From the NCBI GenBank assembly GCA_003696665.1, contig RFGJ01000266.1, forward strand, positions 1-41,068: DNA of 41,068 nucleotides, given 5' to 3'. Shown piece by piece: positions 6,886 through 13,979 of this stretch. The position numbers and the translations under genes are program-made. Positions within the stretch are counted from its first letter, which is position 1. Each line of letters begins with the position of its first letter. The notes beneath the pieces are model-generated. The model was not told the DNA's origin. It did no database searches and worked only from the letters and a program-made list of their open reading frames with translations. Source of the stretch: Gammaproteobacteria bacterium (GTDB taxonomy: Bacteria > Pseudomonadota > Gammaproteobacteria > Enterobacterales > GCA-002770795).

Positions 6886-8953
6886 CACAGAGAGTTTAGG
6901 TGGCGGTGGGTTCGGTGCGCTGAAGAAACTGTACACGGTACAAATTGCGTGTGCCGATGGGGCTGATGTCTATCCTGTATTTTGCCACACGTACGCTGAT
7001 GCTCTCGGTATTGGTGGTCTTGCCGCACGTAACGCTACCGAAGTTTTAGATATTCTATCTGAGGCTGAGCACATTGTATTCGCCAATGCCGCGCATGACC
7101 TGAGTGTACTGTATAGTTTCTATGGTGACGCACTAGCTAAAGCTAAGTTCAAATGGGATGACGTGCTGCTAATGTTGTGGTGCATGTGTCCGAACCGTCC
7201 GTACGCGGCGGGTGAGCAGCACAGTCTAGCCAGTTGGGGTGAGCGTCTTGGCTTCCCCAAAGATAAGATGCGGTTTACTTGGGATAGGATACACGCTGCG
7301 CTGGAAGACGAGACGGCAGAAGTCACCACAAACACGGGCATCGAACTACTTGAGTACGGGAAACGCGACGCTGAGCTTACCTTCGCTATCTGGGAACATC
7401 TAAACAAAGAACTACTAACCCTCGACCCAATTGTGAAGAATGCAGCGATGAGTACTTACACTCTCATCGAGCGCCCGACCGTCATGCTAGTGATGGAGAT
7501 GCAGGCGCACGGTATGAAGCTAGACCTTGACCACCTAGCTGTACTGTGGGATGAGTGGGGCGAACTGCTTGACCAGTCCGAGAGTAGTATGAAAGAGTGG
7601 GTGCGTGAGAACATTGGGTTCGTCCCCGCTGCCACACCTAAGCTACTCAAGAAACCCATGAATGGTGACGCTGAGAAACTCGACCGCTACTTCTTCTGTG
7701 GTCAAGACGAGAACGGTATGTATGTGTACCGTGAGAAGCTGGAGCTTAACCCCAAAAGCAATGACCAACTAGCATGGGTGTTTCAGCAGTTAGGGTGGAA
7801 GCCTATTGAGTTCAGCGATAAGACTGGCAAGCCGTTACTGAGCAAAGGACAGCTAGACGAACTGGCACCACGGTACGAGTTAGCTAAGCAGCTTAAGACC
7901 TTCCGCGAGTTTGAAAAACTGTTCACCACATATGTTGTGGGTATGCACAACACAGGTACGGCGCAAGATGGCTGGATATTTCCAGGATGGAACCAAAATG
8001 GCACCATCACCGGAAGGTATAGTTGCTCCAACCCTAATTTTCAGAACCTACCCGCCAGGACTGAACACGGGCAGCGCATACGCCAAGCTGTTATTGCACC
8101 ACCAGGGATGAAGCTGGTAGGTATTGACCTCCAAGCTATCGAGTATCGTGTGCTGGCTGACCAGATGGCGCAGTACTTCATGCAGTACCACGGGCACATC
8201 CCGCCCGATGTAGACTTCATGTTGCAAGCGTTCATCAATGGCAAGGATATTCACACCGAGATGGCGCAGCTATGGTTTGGGCACAAGCCGGACTACCAGG
8301 ACAAGGCTAAGTATTACCGCACCATTGGTAAGAACGTGTCATATGGTAGAATGTTCGGGTTCGGAGCGGCTAAGGCTAGCACCATGATGGGTGTCAGTGA
8401 AGAAGATGCGCGCGCTATCATTGCCACCGCTAACGAAAGCAACCCATCGTTCAATGAGTTTCAGCAGTGGGTGTGGCAAAGTGCTATCGACAATGGGGGA
8501 TGGGGGTTCACGGCGTTTAACCGCCCGAACTACTACCCCGACATCTGCCTGAAACCTAGCAGCCGCACCCATGAAGCTATCGCTCGCGCCAAGCGTCAGT
8601 GCTTCAACGCCCGCATTCAGGGCACAGCCGCCGACATCAACAAACTTATACACCTAGACGTGAACACATCTGAACTTTGCGCCACCAACGTACTTGACAA
8701 ACTCGAAGGGTCAGAGTACAAGCATCTTAGAAACATGATGTTAGTGCTTAACGGCTCGCCCATCGTGCCCGCATTCGACGGCATTAACGTGGGCACAGTG
8801 CATGATGAACTACTGTTCTATGTGGACGACTACAACGCTGAACCCCTAGCCGCTGCACTCACACTGCACTACCGGAACAACTGGAGCTACATGCAGTTCT
8901 GTCCTATCGATGGCACGGCAAACTACGGTGATAACTGGAGCGTAATTAAATGA
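6866..8953 (+). CDS. DNA polymerase, family A, with 3'-5' exonuclease
   Basis: 695 aa, close to T7 gp5 (704). The N-terminal proofreading exonuclease has Asp7 and Glu9 (VDTES), a central FANAAHDLSVL and a YGKRDAEL third motif (about residue 164). The polymerase domain has motif A GIDLQAIEYRVLAD (about 418-431), motif B with KNVSYGRMFGFGA (about 491) and motif C VHDEL (about 645). The Tyr four residues after the motif B Lys corresponds to T7 Tyr526, the residue that lets T7-type enzymes accept dideoxynucleotides. It replicates the phage genome, presumably with a host thioredoxin-like factor or alone. It starts 20 bases inside the endonuclease gene. Confidence 0.95.
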   Translation: MKTIAVDTESLGGGGFGALKKLYTVQIACADGADVYPVFCHTYADALGIGGLAARNATEVLDILSEAEHIVFANAAHDLSVLYSFYGDALAKAKFKWDDVLLMLWCMCPNRPYAAGEQHSLASWGERLGFPKDKMRFTWDRIHAALEDETAEVTTNTGIELLEYGKRDAELTFAIWEHLNKELLTLDPIVKNAAMSTYTLIERPTVMLVMEMQAHGMKLDLDHLAVLWDEWGELLDQSESSMKEWVRENIGFVPAATPKLLKKPMNGDAEKLDRYFFCGQDENGMYVYREKLELNPKSNDQLAWVFQQLGWKPIEFSDKTGKPLLSKGQLDELAPRYELAKQLKTFREFEKLFTTYVVGMHNTGTAQDGWIFPGWNQNGTITGRYSCSNPNFQNLPARTEHGQRIRQAVIAPPGMKLVGIDLQAIEYRVLADQMAQYFMQYHGHIPPDVDFMLQAFINGKDIHTEMAQLWFGHKPDYQDKAKYYRTIGKNVSYGRMFGFGAAKASTMMGVSEEDARAIIATANESNPSFNEFQQWVWQSAIDNGGWGFTAFNRPNYYPDICLKPSSRTHEAIARAKRQCFNARIQGTAADINKLIHLDVNTSELCATNVLDKLEGSEYKHLRNMMLVLNGSPIVPAFDGINVGTVHDELLFYVDDYNAEPLAAALTLHYRNNWSYMQFCPIDGTANYGDNWSVIK

Positions 8954-9018
8954 TGCTACACTCAGAGACTACTTTCCCGTTCGAGTGCTGGTAAGACACA
9001 ACGTACAAGCGTACAAAA

Positions 9019-9126
9019 ATGAAAAAGAAAAAGGTGCCGAGGAAACATAGGCGCTTGACAACGAACCCCACCCCTGCTATACTGAGAATAATCGAGAAGG
9101 CTAAAAAACGTAGGAGAAACTTATGA
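9019..9126 (+). CDS. Possible 35-aa highly basic peptide
   Basis: A short ORF in the gap after the polymerase reads MKKKKVPRKHRRL, then NPTPAILRIIEKAKKRRRNL: 35 residues, nearly half of them Lys or Arg. Its stop overlaps the next gene's start (TTATGA), as for other genes in this block. Against it, no ribosome site is visible and the promoter at 9055 lies inside it, so the reading frame may be coincidental. Confidence 0.3.
   Translation: MKKKKVPRKHRRLTTNPTPAILRIIEKAKKRRRNL
9055..9083 (+). promoter_or_regulatory. Strong sigma70-like promoter P3
   Basis: CTTGACA (-35 at 9055-9060) and TGC-TATACT (-10 at 9078-9083) are separated by 17 bases, close to consensus. It drives the nucleotide-pool and recombination genes from 9123 onward. 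Confidence 0.8.
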
Positions 9127-9647
9127 CACCTGACAACGGACAAGTACCTTTCATCTATGAAGAAACCACCTTTCAGCCCGAAGACTGGCTCGACCTTACC
9201 TCTCCCGCTGAAGAAGTCAAGCATGTGCCACCCGATGATATGCTTCTCAAGGACGTTGACTTTGGTGTGCGCGAATATCCTAATGGTTCTAAGTCTGGTC
9301 GCATTGACTCCGCCTTCCAACTGGTACCCGCCCAAGCCTTGGCGCTGATATCCCGTGTGTTGTACGAAGGCAACCTGAAGTACGGTAAAGAAAACTGGTA
9401 CGGCTTGCCCATCGAAGACAACATCAACCACGGTGTCCGCCACATCTTTGCCGTTATCTCAGAGATGCAGCGCACGAACCGCATGAAGCAGGCGGGGCAA
9501 GAGACGCACCGACACAACTTTACGTATGCTCAAGTACAAGAACTAGCTCACGCTGCTTGCCGTGTGTTGTTTGCGTTAGAGCAGGTATGGGATAGTCACC
9601 TAGACGTACGCGACCAACTGACTAGCGGAGAAGTGGAGGACGTTTAA
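9123..9647 (+). CDS. Putative dATP/dGTP diphosphohydrolase (DUF5664/MazZ-like)
   Basis: 174 aa with TAGGAG before the start. Residues about 57-160 match the pattern I associate with phage DUF5664 proteins of the all-alpha MazG fold: a Ser/Arg-rich lead, ALISRVLYEGNLKYGKENW, then INHGVRHIFAVISEM, then ELAHAACRVLFALEQ. Members hydrolyse deoxynucleoside triphosphates and shape the nucleotide pool. In cyanophage S-2L a relative (MazZ) serves the 2-aminoadenine pathway, but I see no PurZ here, so there is no case for modified adenine. It is the first gene after promoter P3 and is paired with a second MazG-type gene downstream. Confidence 0.6.
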   Translation: MTPDNGQVPFIYEETTFQPEDWLDLTSPAEEVKHVPPDDMLLKDVDFGVREYPNGSKSGRIDSAFQLVPAQALALISRVLYEGNLKYGKENWYGLPIEDNINHGVRHIFAVISEMQRTNRMKQAGQETHRHNFTYAQVQELAHAACRVLFALEQVWDSHLDVRDQLTSGEVEDV

Positions 9648-9668
9648 GCTCGTCTCGCACCTACCAAT

Positions 9669-9680
9669 GTGGCAAAATAG
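9669..9680 (+). repeat. Dispersed motif, exact copy
   Basis: CCAATGTGGCAAAATAGGTAG in the gap before the ERF gene is the extended form, split here as CCAAT plus the 12-mer plus GTAG. The perfect palindrome GTGTAA-G-TTACAC follows at 9684-9696. Confidence 0.85.
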
Positions 9681-9683
9681 GTA

Positions 9684-9696
9684 GTGTAAGTTACAC
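9684..9696. repeat. Palindrome before the ERF gene
   Basis: GTGTAA and TTACAC flank a single G, directly after the motif copy. It could be an operator for a dimeric regulator. Confidence 0.4.
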
Positions 9697-9730
9697 CACC
9701 AGTTTAGTAGTGTTTACCTAAAGGATACCC

Positions 9731-10204
9731 ATGCTTAGCTTCAACGAAGTTCTCAAAGAAATCTCCGAGCAACCCTTAGTTAAGGACAGCGTTAACCCCC
9801 ACTTCAAGAACCGCTACGCTTCCCTCGACGCTTGCCAAAACGTTGTGCTGCCCATCCTCTACGCCAACGGGTTTGAGCTGGTCAACTACACGGTTATTCA
9901 TGACGGGGTATTGGTTCTATACACTGATGTTTACGTCGCTAATAAAACGGAAGACACCAGCGTCCGCCCCTACATCATGCGCTCTGCATTCCCGGTCGGC
10001 GCTATCACCGAGAAGGCACAGCAGCTAGGCTCAGGCATTACCTACGCTAGACGCTATAACCTGTGTGCTCTGTTCAGCCTCACCGCTGACGACGACGACG
10101 ATGGCAACGCGGCGCAAGGCTCACCCGCACCGCGTGAGACACTGGCGGCAAACGAGAAGGCTGACGTTAAGCCCCGCTCGTCTCGGTTTCGTACTATCAG
10201 TTAA
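9731..10204 (+). CDS. erf: ERF-family single-strand annealing protein
   Basis: 157 aa with a good ribosome site (AAAGGA, spacing 5). The family signatures are clear: VNPHFKNRYASLDA near residues 20-33, and AQQLGSGITYARRYNLCALF followed by DDDDDGN near residues 96-125. ERF proteins coat single-stranded DNA and anneal complementary strands in phage recombination, usually with a 5'-3' exonuclease; the RecB/Cas4-like nuclease at 11777 is the obvious partner here. The C-terminal tail is short and basic. A stop-free alternative frame runs on from its 3' end (see 10101-10481). Confidence 0.88.
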   Translation: MLSFNEVLKEISEQPLVKDSVNPHFKNRYASLDACQNVVLPILYANGFELVNYTVIHDGVLVLYTDVYVANKTEDTSVRPYIMRSAFPVGAITEKAQQLGSGITYARRYNLCALFSLTADDDDDGNAAQGSPAPRETLAANEKADVKPRSSRFRTIS

Positions 10205-10481
10205 GCCTAAGAGGGCAGCTAAGCCCACACCCGCTGACTGCTTAGCCGCCCCACCCCTTGACAACTTGACCGACCTTCTGCTATGGTTAGAGAGTCAGGA
10301 CAGGAACGCAACGGTTCACATCCTTGAGGGTTCCACAAGTGAGTGGACGGTTCGCAACGTATACGCTAACATCTTCTGGATACTACAGGAAAACAAAACA
10401 TGGCACACGCTGAAACTTACGCTTCCTACACTTCCTTTGTCCGCTCCACTATGGCACCCGGTGCGCGTGACAAGCAGCTAG
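10101..10481 (+). CDS. Overlapping ORF between ERF and MazG genes (doubtful)
   Basis: 126 codons in the +1 frame relative to ERF. The part not covered by other genes (10205-10399) reads like ordinary protein, for example NLTDLLLWLESQDRNATVHI and TVRNVYANIFWILQENK. The ATG at 10101 lies inside ERF, has no ribosome site and gives an Arg-rich start. The frame could instead be reached by a +1 slip at a CGG-TTT-C site (10184-10190), or it may be an untranslated leader for the promoter at 10258. Evidence for any one option is weak. Confidence 0.25.
   Translation: MATRRKAHPHRVRHWRQTRRLTLSPARLGFVLSVKPKRAAKPTPADCLAAPPLDNLTDLLLWLESQDRNATVHILEGSTSEWTVRNVYANIFWILQENKTWHTLKLTLPTLPLSAPLWHPVRVTSS
10258..10287 (+). 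promoter_or_regulatory. Sigma70-like promoter P4 (weaker)
   Basis: CTTGACA (-35 at 10258-10263), 18 bases, then TGC-TATGGT (-10 at 10282-10287). It has the same overall form as P3 and points at the MazG-like gene 113 bases on. Confidence 0.45.
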
Positions 10482-11194
10482 AACACTTCGGTCTTGGTCT
10501 TATCGGTGAACTGGGTGAGGTGTCCGAGCCGCTGAAGAAGCACTTGTACGGTGGCAAAGAACTCGACCGCTCGAAGCTGCTGAAAGAAATGGGTGACGTT
10601 GTTTGGTATGTGTTCGCTATCGCTGAGGCTTTGGGCATCGAGCTTGAAGATGGGATGGCAAAAGAGAGAAGCGAAGATGGTATTAACTACCTCGTTCGCA
10701 AGTCGAAAGACTTCTCCCCCGTGCGAATTGGTGAAATTATTTTTGCTATTGCGTCTTTTGTCGGCGGCGTGGCTGACCTGCACCTTGGGTCTGCGACATC
10801 GTTTGAAGCTTGCTCCTGTCTCACCGGTATCCTGGAATGCCTTGGCGCTATGGCGCACCAGCACCTTGACAGCGACCTTGGTGAGGTCATCGACATTAAC
10901 GTTACCAAACTCTCGGCGCGTATGGAAGAAGGCTACTACGAGAGTTACGGTGTGGCAAACAAAATGTACCCAGCCCCCACTCCTGAGAACAACCCCTGTG
11001 TTTTCAAAGACGGTGTTTACCTACCGCTGGGCGAGGAAGAAGATGACGACGTAGAGCTGGGTGAGTTTATCGAATGTCTTTACGCTGAGTCTGAGGATGA
11101 AGCACAAGAAGATGAGTGCGATGGTTACTGCACCGCTGAGCTACCGGAAGATGAGGGCGATGACTTCTGGTTCACAGACGACACCAACTTCTAG
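10400..11194 (+). CDS. MazG-like nucleotide pyrophosphohydrolase with acidic tail
   Basis: 264 aa. Residues 30-75 hold the MazG metal site: EXXE at Glu37/Glu40 (GELGEVSEP) and EXXD at Glu63/Asp66 (LLKEMGDVVWYVF). The enzyme hydrolyses (d)NTPs to monophosphate and pyrophosphate, and in phages may reset the nucleotide or alarmone pool. A second helical half (residues about 105-185) may be a degenerate repeat of the fold. The last 50 residues are extremely acidic (EEEDDDVELGE, then EDEAQEDECDGYC) and end in Phe, like the tails of single-strand-binding proteins. AGGA lies about nine bases before the start. Confidence 0.75.
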   Translation: MAHAETYASYTSFVRSTMAPGARDKQLEHFGLGLIGELGEVSEPLKKHLYGGKELDRSKLLKEMGDVVWYVFAIAEALGIELEDGMAKERSEDGINYLVRKSKDFSPVRIGEIIFAIASFVGGVADLHLGSATSFEACSCLTGILECLGAMAHQHLDSDLGEVIDINVTKLSARMEEGYYESYGVANKMYPAPTPENNPCVFKDGVYLPLGEEEDDDVELGEFIECLYAESEDEAQEDECDGYCTAELPEDEGDDFWFTDDTNF

Positions 11195-11208
11195 AGCCGC
11201 TCACTAAA

Positions 11209-11220
11209 CTATTTTGCCAC
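11209..11220 (-). repeat. Dispersed motif, exact copy
   Basis: CTATTTTGCCAC on the + strand, in the 68-base gap before the gene at 11263. Confidence 0.85.
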
Positions 11221-11262
11221 ACCGACATTTGACCCACTAACTATCACAAGGACAATTCCACT

Positions 11263-11715
11263 ATGGCTATCAAGAAACCCGCCGCTACTGCTTCTAACAA
11301 AACATCCAGCACTCCCACTGAATACGTTGACAATGGCGGGCGCGCCACGATAATCTACGGCGCTGTCGGTGACAGCAAAGTTGTGGCTAAAGGTTTCCTA
11401 AACCTGGCTTACGACAGCCACGCTCTACACATCACCTTGTTCGCACCAAAGGAAGGTGCCAGTGAGAAGGTCATCGCTTCTGGGTTCGTTAAAGAGTACG
11501 GTCTTGCACCAAAAGACACCGAGTTTGAAAACCCCGTGTTGTACTACATCACACTGCTAGAAGGTAAAGACGACAGCGTGTATGCTTTGATGAACGAAAA
11601 TGGTGCGGAGCGCAGCGACCCACCCGTTAAGCTGTCCCTCTACACAGAAGACCGCGTTGAGACTGGCGACATTACTATCCTGACTGGTAAAGTTCTGGTG
11701 CCGTCAGACTTCTAA
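11263..11715 (+). CDS. Unknown beta-rich protein, candidate single-strand-binding protein
   Basis: 150 aa, not recognised by family. The body is rich in alternating hydrophobic residues (RATIIYGAVGDSKVVAKGFL and TGDITILTGKVLV), suggesting a small beta barrel, and the protein ends in SDF. T7 carries its single-strand-binding protein gp2.5 among the replication genes and it too ends in an acidic residue plus Phe, so this is the best positional candidate. That is inference, because no OB-fold signature can be confirmed by eye. AAGGA lies 11 bases before the ATG. Confidence 0.5.
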   Translation: MAIKKPAATASNKTSSTPTEYVDNGGRATIIYGAVGDSKVVAKGFLNLAYDSHALHITLFAPKEGASEKVIASGFVKEYGLAPKDTEFENPVLYYITLLEGKDDSVYALMNENGAERSDPPVKLSLYTEDRVETGDITILTGKVLVPSDF

Positions 11716-11723
11716 AACACCCA

Positions 11724-11749
11724 CGGTCATGTAGCCTTCTGCATGACCG
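11724..11749. repeat. Intergenic hairpin
   Basis: CGGTCATG (11724-11731) and CATGACCG (11742-11749) form a perfect 8-bp stem with a 10-base loop. No T tract follows, so it is more likely an RNA-stability or processing element, or an operator, than a terminator. Confidence 0.55.
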
Positions 11750-11776
11750 CCCCTAGATTTCTACCAGAGGAGAGGT

Positions 11777-12667
11777 ATGAAACTTAAAGACATTGTTCGA
11801 CGTATGAATGACGAAATGTTCATTACCGTCGAAGCGGATACCGTTAAACCCTTTGCTAAAGACATCGGTCATCGTTACACTGATGTTCTACTCAACCAGC
11901 TTAAAGAACGCGATGACCCTGAGCGCATCTTACGCGGCTCGACACTGGGTAAGCCAACGGTGGAGCTGTTTGCTAAGCGTTTCTTCCCTGAGTGGTGGTC
12001 GGCAGAGATGCCCAGTGAAAGACTCATGCGACTGTTCCATGAGGGGTTTGTATTTGAGCTACAGTTTGAATGGTTCCTGCGACGTGTAGGGTTCTATAAG
12101 GTGCGTAGCGCCCACCAACGGTATGACCTACGGGATGCCCTTGAGTGTAACGTTCCTGTGTCAGGAGAGCTGGACTATGTGCTTGAAACGGAGGATGGTC
12201 GCTACCTTATTGATACCAAGACGGCAAGCAGTAACTCTTACCGCAAGCTTACGTCAGGTACAGTACCCAGAGAATACCTTGTGCAACAAGCTGTATACAA
12301 GGCGGCGTGGGAACTTACCAACGGTGAGCGCATTGACCGAACTGGTTTGTTGGTGTACAACAAAGACAATAGCACGGTGATGTGGGTGGAAGCTGACCCA
12401 GTAGAGCGGGATGAGATGCTCGACTACGCCAAAGCTTTGTGCTACACTTGGGAAAAGTCGGACAGTTGGGATGAGGCGATAGCCAACGGTGTGCGCCCGC
12501 CCGACCCGGTTCCAGAAATCTACCGTAAGCGTCCGACAGGTGCATTCCTTCTACCTGACAGTATGAAGTACCAACCACAGGAGTTAATTGAAGCGTGCTA
12601 TGAACTGGTTGAAGACAAGAATGGCTATGGTAAGGACACGTTATATGTGCTGGGTTCGAGGTGGTAA
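11777..12667 (+). CDS. RecB/Cas4-like PD-(D/E)XK exonuclease
   Basis: 296 aa, preceded by GAGGAGAGG. The nuclease core is visible at residues about 131-150: GELDYVLETEDGRYLIDTKT, with Asp, Asp and Lys as metal ligands. A QxxxY motif (QQAVY, about residue 171) follows, as in Cas4, AddB and RecB nuclease domains. An upstream Glu in the helix HEGFVFELQFE completes the usual set. It probably resects DNA ends to feed the ERF annealing protein, or degrades host DNA. No iron-sulphur cysteine cluster of the Cas4 kind is seen. Confidence 0.8.
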   Translation: MKLKDIVRRMNDEMFITVEADTVKPFAKDIGHRYTDVLLNQLKERDDPERILRGSTLGKPTVELFAKRFFPEWWSAEMPSERLMRLFHEGFVFELQFEWFLRRVGFYKVRSAHQRYDLRDALECNVPVSGELDYVLETEDGRYLIDTKTASSNSYRKLTSGTVPREYLVQQAVYKAAWELTNGERIDRTGLLVYNKDNSTVMWVEADPVERDEMLDYAKALCYTWEKSDSWDEAIANGVRPPDPVPEIYRKRPTGAFLLPDSMKYQPQELIEACYELVEDKNGYGKDTLYVLGSRW

Positions 12668-12668
12668 A

Positions 12669-13037
12669 ATGACAACAGAAGAAAGTTACGATGACATCAT
12701 GAAATGGGTTAAGGTTATTCATCCTATGAAGTGCGCCGACATTTGTGAGGGCATCGCCAAGCATCAGGGTACAATGATATACCGTCGGCTTAAGAAGGTG
12801 CTGCCCCCTTCGTTGTTCTCTCAAGTTGTTGGTGCGGTCAGCGCTGGTGTGATGGAGTCTTTACCACAAGACATCCGCTACCAACAAGCGGACATCATTA
12901 ACTCACTGGTGGTAGAGTTCTTTTGCAACGTCATTCCTGAGCAACAACCACAGATACTTCAAAGCTGCTCATCTGCTTACTGGCAGACCGTCAAGACTCA
13001 AATGTTGTTACTGAAGGTTCAAGAAGAATTAACATGA
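12669..13037 (+). CDS. Small helical protein of unknown function
   Basis: 122 aa. The ATG at 12669 is preferred over an in-frame start at 12588 inside the exonuclease gene, because AGGTGG lies five bases before it and the longer version would overlap 80 bases. The sequence is predicted mostly helical (VVGAVSAGVMESL, IINSLVVEFF, TVKTQMLLLKVQEEL) with four Cys. It sits between the exonuclease and the endolysin, with an ATGA overlap into the latter. Family not recognised. Confidence 0.6.
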   Translation: MTTEESYDDIMKWVKVIHPMKCADICEGIAKHQGTMIYRRLKKVLPPSLFSQVVGAVSAGVMESLPQDIRYQQADIINSLVVEFFCNVIPEQQPQILQSCSSAYWQTVKTQMLLLKVQEELT

Positions 13038-13555
13038 GATACGCACCACACCCAAATAACGAAACTATTCCCGGATGCAAGAACTTTACTTGGGGAGAGG
13101 TTACTAAAAACGGCACCCGACCTATTCAAGCCTCCAGTCAAGGCGGACGAAAGCTCACGGCTCGTCAAGTGGAAGACAACGTTATCAACATCGCAACGTG
13201 GTTGCAACGGTTGCGTAACGAGTTACAGCTACGGGCTAAGCGTCGTTCGTTCTCCATCCACGTTACCTCCTGGTTTCGACCACCCGCAGTCAATAGAGAT
13301 ATCGGCGGAGCCTCAGCGTCGCACCATCTTGGAGGTGGAGCGGTTGACTTCTATCTTGTTGACTGGACTCCTGAGGAAGTTGTAGATGCGTTGTTTGACA
13401 TTGGCTTCCCTGGTGGTGTGGGAGTGAGCATCAGCGCTACTGGCTGGTTCATTCATATCGACCTTGGTGCCCGACGTGCATGGAACTACAACGGCTCAGC
13501 CCGCAGTGTTAAAGTTCTGGAGTACATCAAGAAAAGAATGGGGCAGTGGAGATGA
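13034..13555 (+). CDS. Endolysin, M15-type zinc peptidase
   Basis: 173 aa. The M15A peptidase signature is complete: S-x-H-x-x-G-x-A-x-D at Ser96, His98, Gly101, Ala103 and Asp105, and the later zinc-ligand region WFIHIDL with His141. These enzymes cleave peptide bonds in the peptidoglycan stem or crossbridge (D-Ala or L-Ala/D-Glu bonds) and release progeny at lysis. No signal peptide is visible, so it would need a holin. The tiny membrane-protein gene that starts in its stop codon (ATGA at 13552) is the nearest candidate. Confidence 0.85.
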   Translation: MRYAPHPNNETIPGCKNFTWGEVTKNGTRPIQASSQGGRKLTARQVEDNVINIATWLQRLRNELQLRAKRRSFSIHVTSWFRPPAVNRDIGGASASHHLGGGAVDFYLVDWTPEEVVDALFDIGFPGGVGVSISATGWFIHIDLGARRAWNYNGSARSVKVLEYIKKRMGQWR

Positions 13556-13701
13556 TAAACAAAGTTCGCATCTTGACAATGGTGGCACCCATCCTGTATA
13601 CTTTGTACATTACCGGGTTGCTACTGAACCAACCGCCTACAGGTAAACCAACGTTCTTTACACCGAGTGACAATCATGCTAAAGTACAGCGCTTCGGTTA
13701 A
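13552..13701 (+). CDS. Tiny membrane protein, holin or spanin candidate
   Basis: 49 aa, starting in an ATGA overlap with the endolysin stop. Residues about 5-25 form one hydrophobic segment (VRILTMVAPILYTLYITGLL), followed by a short polar tail rich in Pro, Thr and Lys. Size, single span and coupling to the endolysin suggest a lysis role such as a class III holin or small inner-membrane spanin; none of these is proven. Promoter P5 lies within its coding sequence. Confidence 0.55.
   Translation: MINKVRILTMVAPILYTLYITGLLLNQPPTGKPTFFTPSDNHAKVQRFG
13573..13602 (+). promoter_or_regulatory. Strong sigma70-like promoter P5
   Basis: CTTGACA (-35 at 13573-13578), 18 bases, then TG-TATACT (-10 at 13597-13602). 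It lies inside the tiny membrane-protein gene and only about 530 bases before the block's terminator, so its transcript would cover just three small ORFs (13676, 13764, 13979). Confidence 0.7.
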
Positions 13702-13891
13702 GGTTACAAACACTGCGACTGGTGGTGTTCATCTGTGTGTATTTACTGTTAGTGGAGAAGACTATGCAAACGCTTTTGCTGAAGCCATTGACCAAGCCTA
13801 CATCCGCTACCCCGAAAGCAGCTACAGCCAACATGAATGCAAACTTGTCTTGCTCAGCGCCCTCTCATCTGGATGTGAAGGTTGCGCCTGA
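13676..13891 (+). CDS. Small unknown protein, first after promoter P5
   Basis: 71 aa from the ATG at 13676; a GTG at 13667 would add three residues. It looks like a compact alpha/beta protein: a strand-rich start (MLKYSASVKVTNTATGGVHL), a helix (YANAFAEAIDQAYIRY) and a Cys-containing end (SSGCEGCA). No family recognised. It overlaps the preceding membrane-protein gene by 26 bases, and its last 128 bases overlap the next ORF in another frame. Confidence 0.5.
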   Translation: MLKYSASVKVTNTATGGVHLCVFTVSGEDYANAFAEAIDQAYIRYPESSYSQHECKLVLLSALSSGCEGCA

Positions 13892-13979
13892 GGCATACGA
13901 CAGTGACTTTGAACCGTGTGATAGCTGCCCTCACAAAGCTAAGTGCCGACGTAACGACTATTGTATGGGGTCAGACTAA
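13764..13979 (+). CDS. Small Cys-rich protein, possible zinc finger
   Basis: 71 aa. The ATG at 13764 is chosen because GGAG lies seven bases before it; a GTG at 13722 would add a hydrophobic start. The C-terminal third, clear of the overlap with the previous ORF, has CDSCPHKAKCRRNDYC: four Cys and a His in 16 residues, like a small zinc knuckle. The N-terminal half is Thr/Ala/Lys-rich and overlaps the previous gene. Its stop overlaps the next ATG (TAATG). Function unknown. Confidence 0.5.
   Translation: MQTLLLKPLTKPTSATPKAATANMNANLSCSAPSHLDVKVAPEAYDSDFEPCDSCPHKAKCRRNDYCMGSD

Noticed and set aside
8946-9443. 165-codon - strand ORF across the polymerase-MazZ gap
   Set aside because: It runs opposite to the whole block, overlaps a well-supported gene and a strong promoter, and has no ribosome site.
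9123-9647. Evidence for 2-aminoadenine (Z) genome chemistry
   Set aside because: The MazZ-like gene alone is not enough: no PurZ-like adenylosuccinate synthetase gene is seen and the polymerase has a normal proofreading domain.
8471-10966. Other GTGGCAAA-like words, such as those near 8474 and 10951
   Set aside because: They match only the first eight or so bases and fall in conserved coding sequence, so they are treated as chance and not counted as motif copies.
12315-12824. 169-codon - strand ORF antisense to the exonuclease
   Set aside because: It is a shadow of the conserved nuclease gene, and its Cys/His-rich sequence arises from reverse reading of a well-supported gene.
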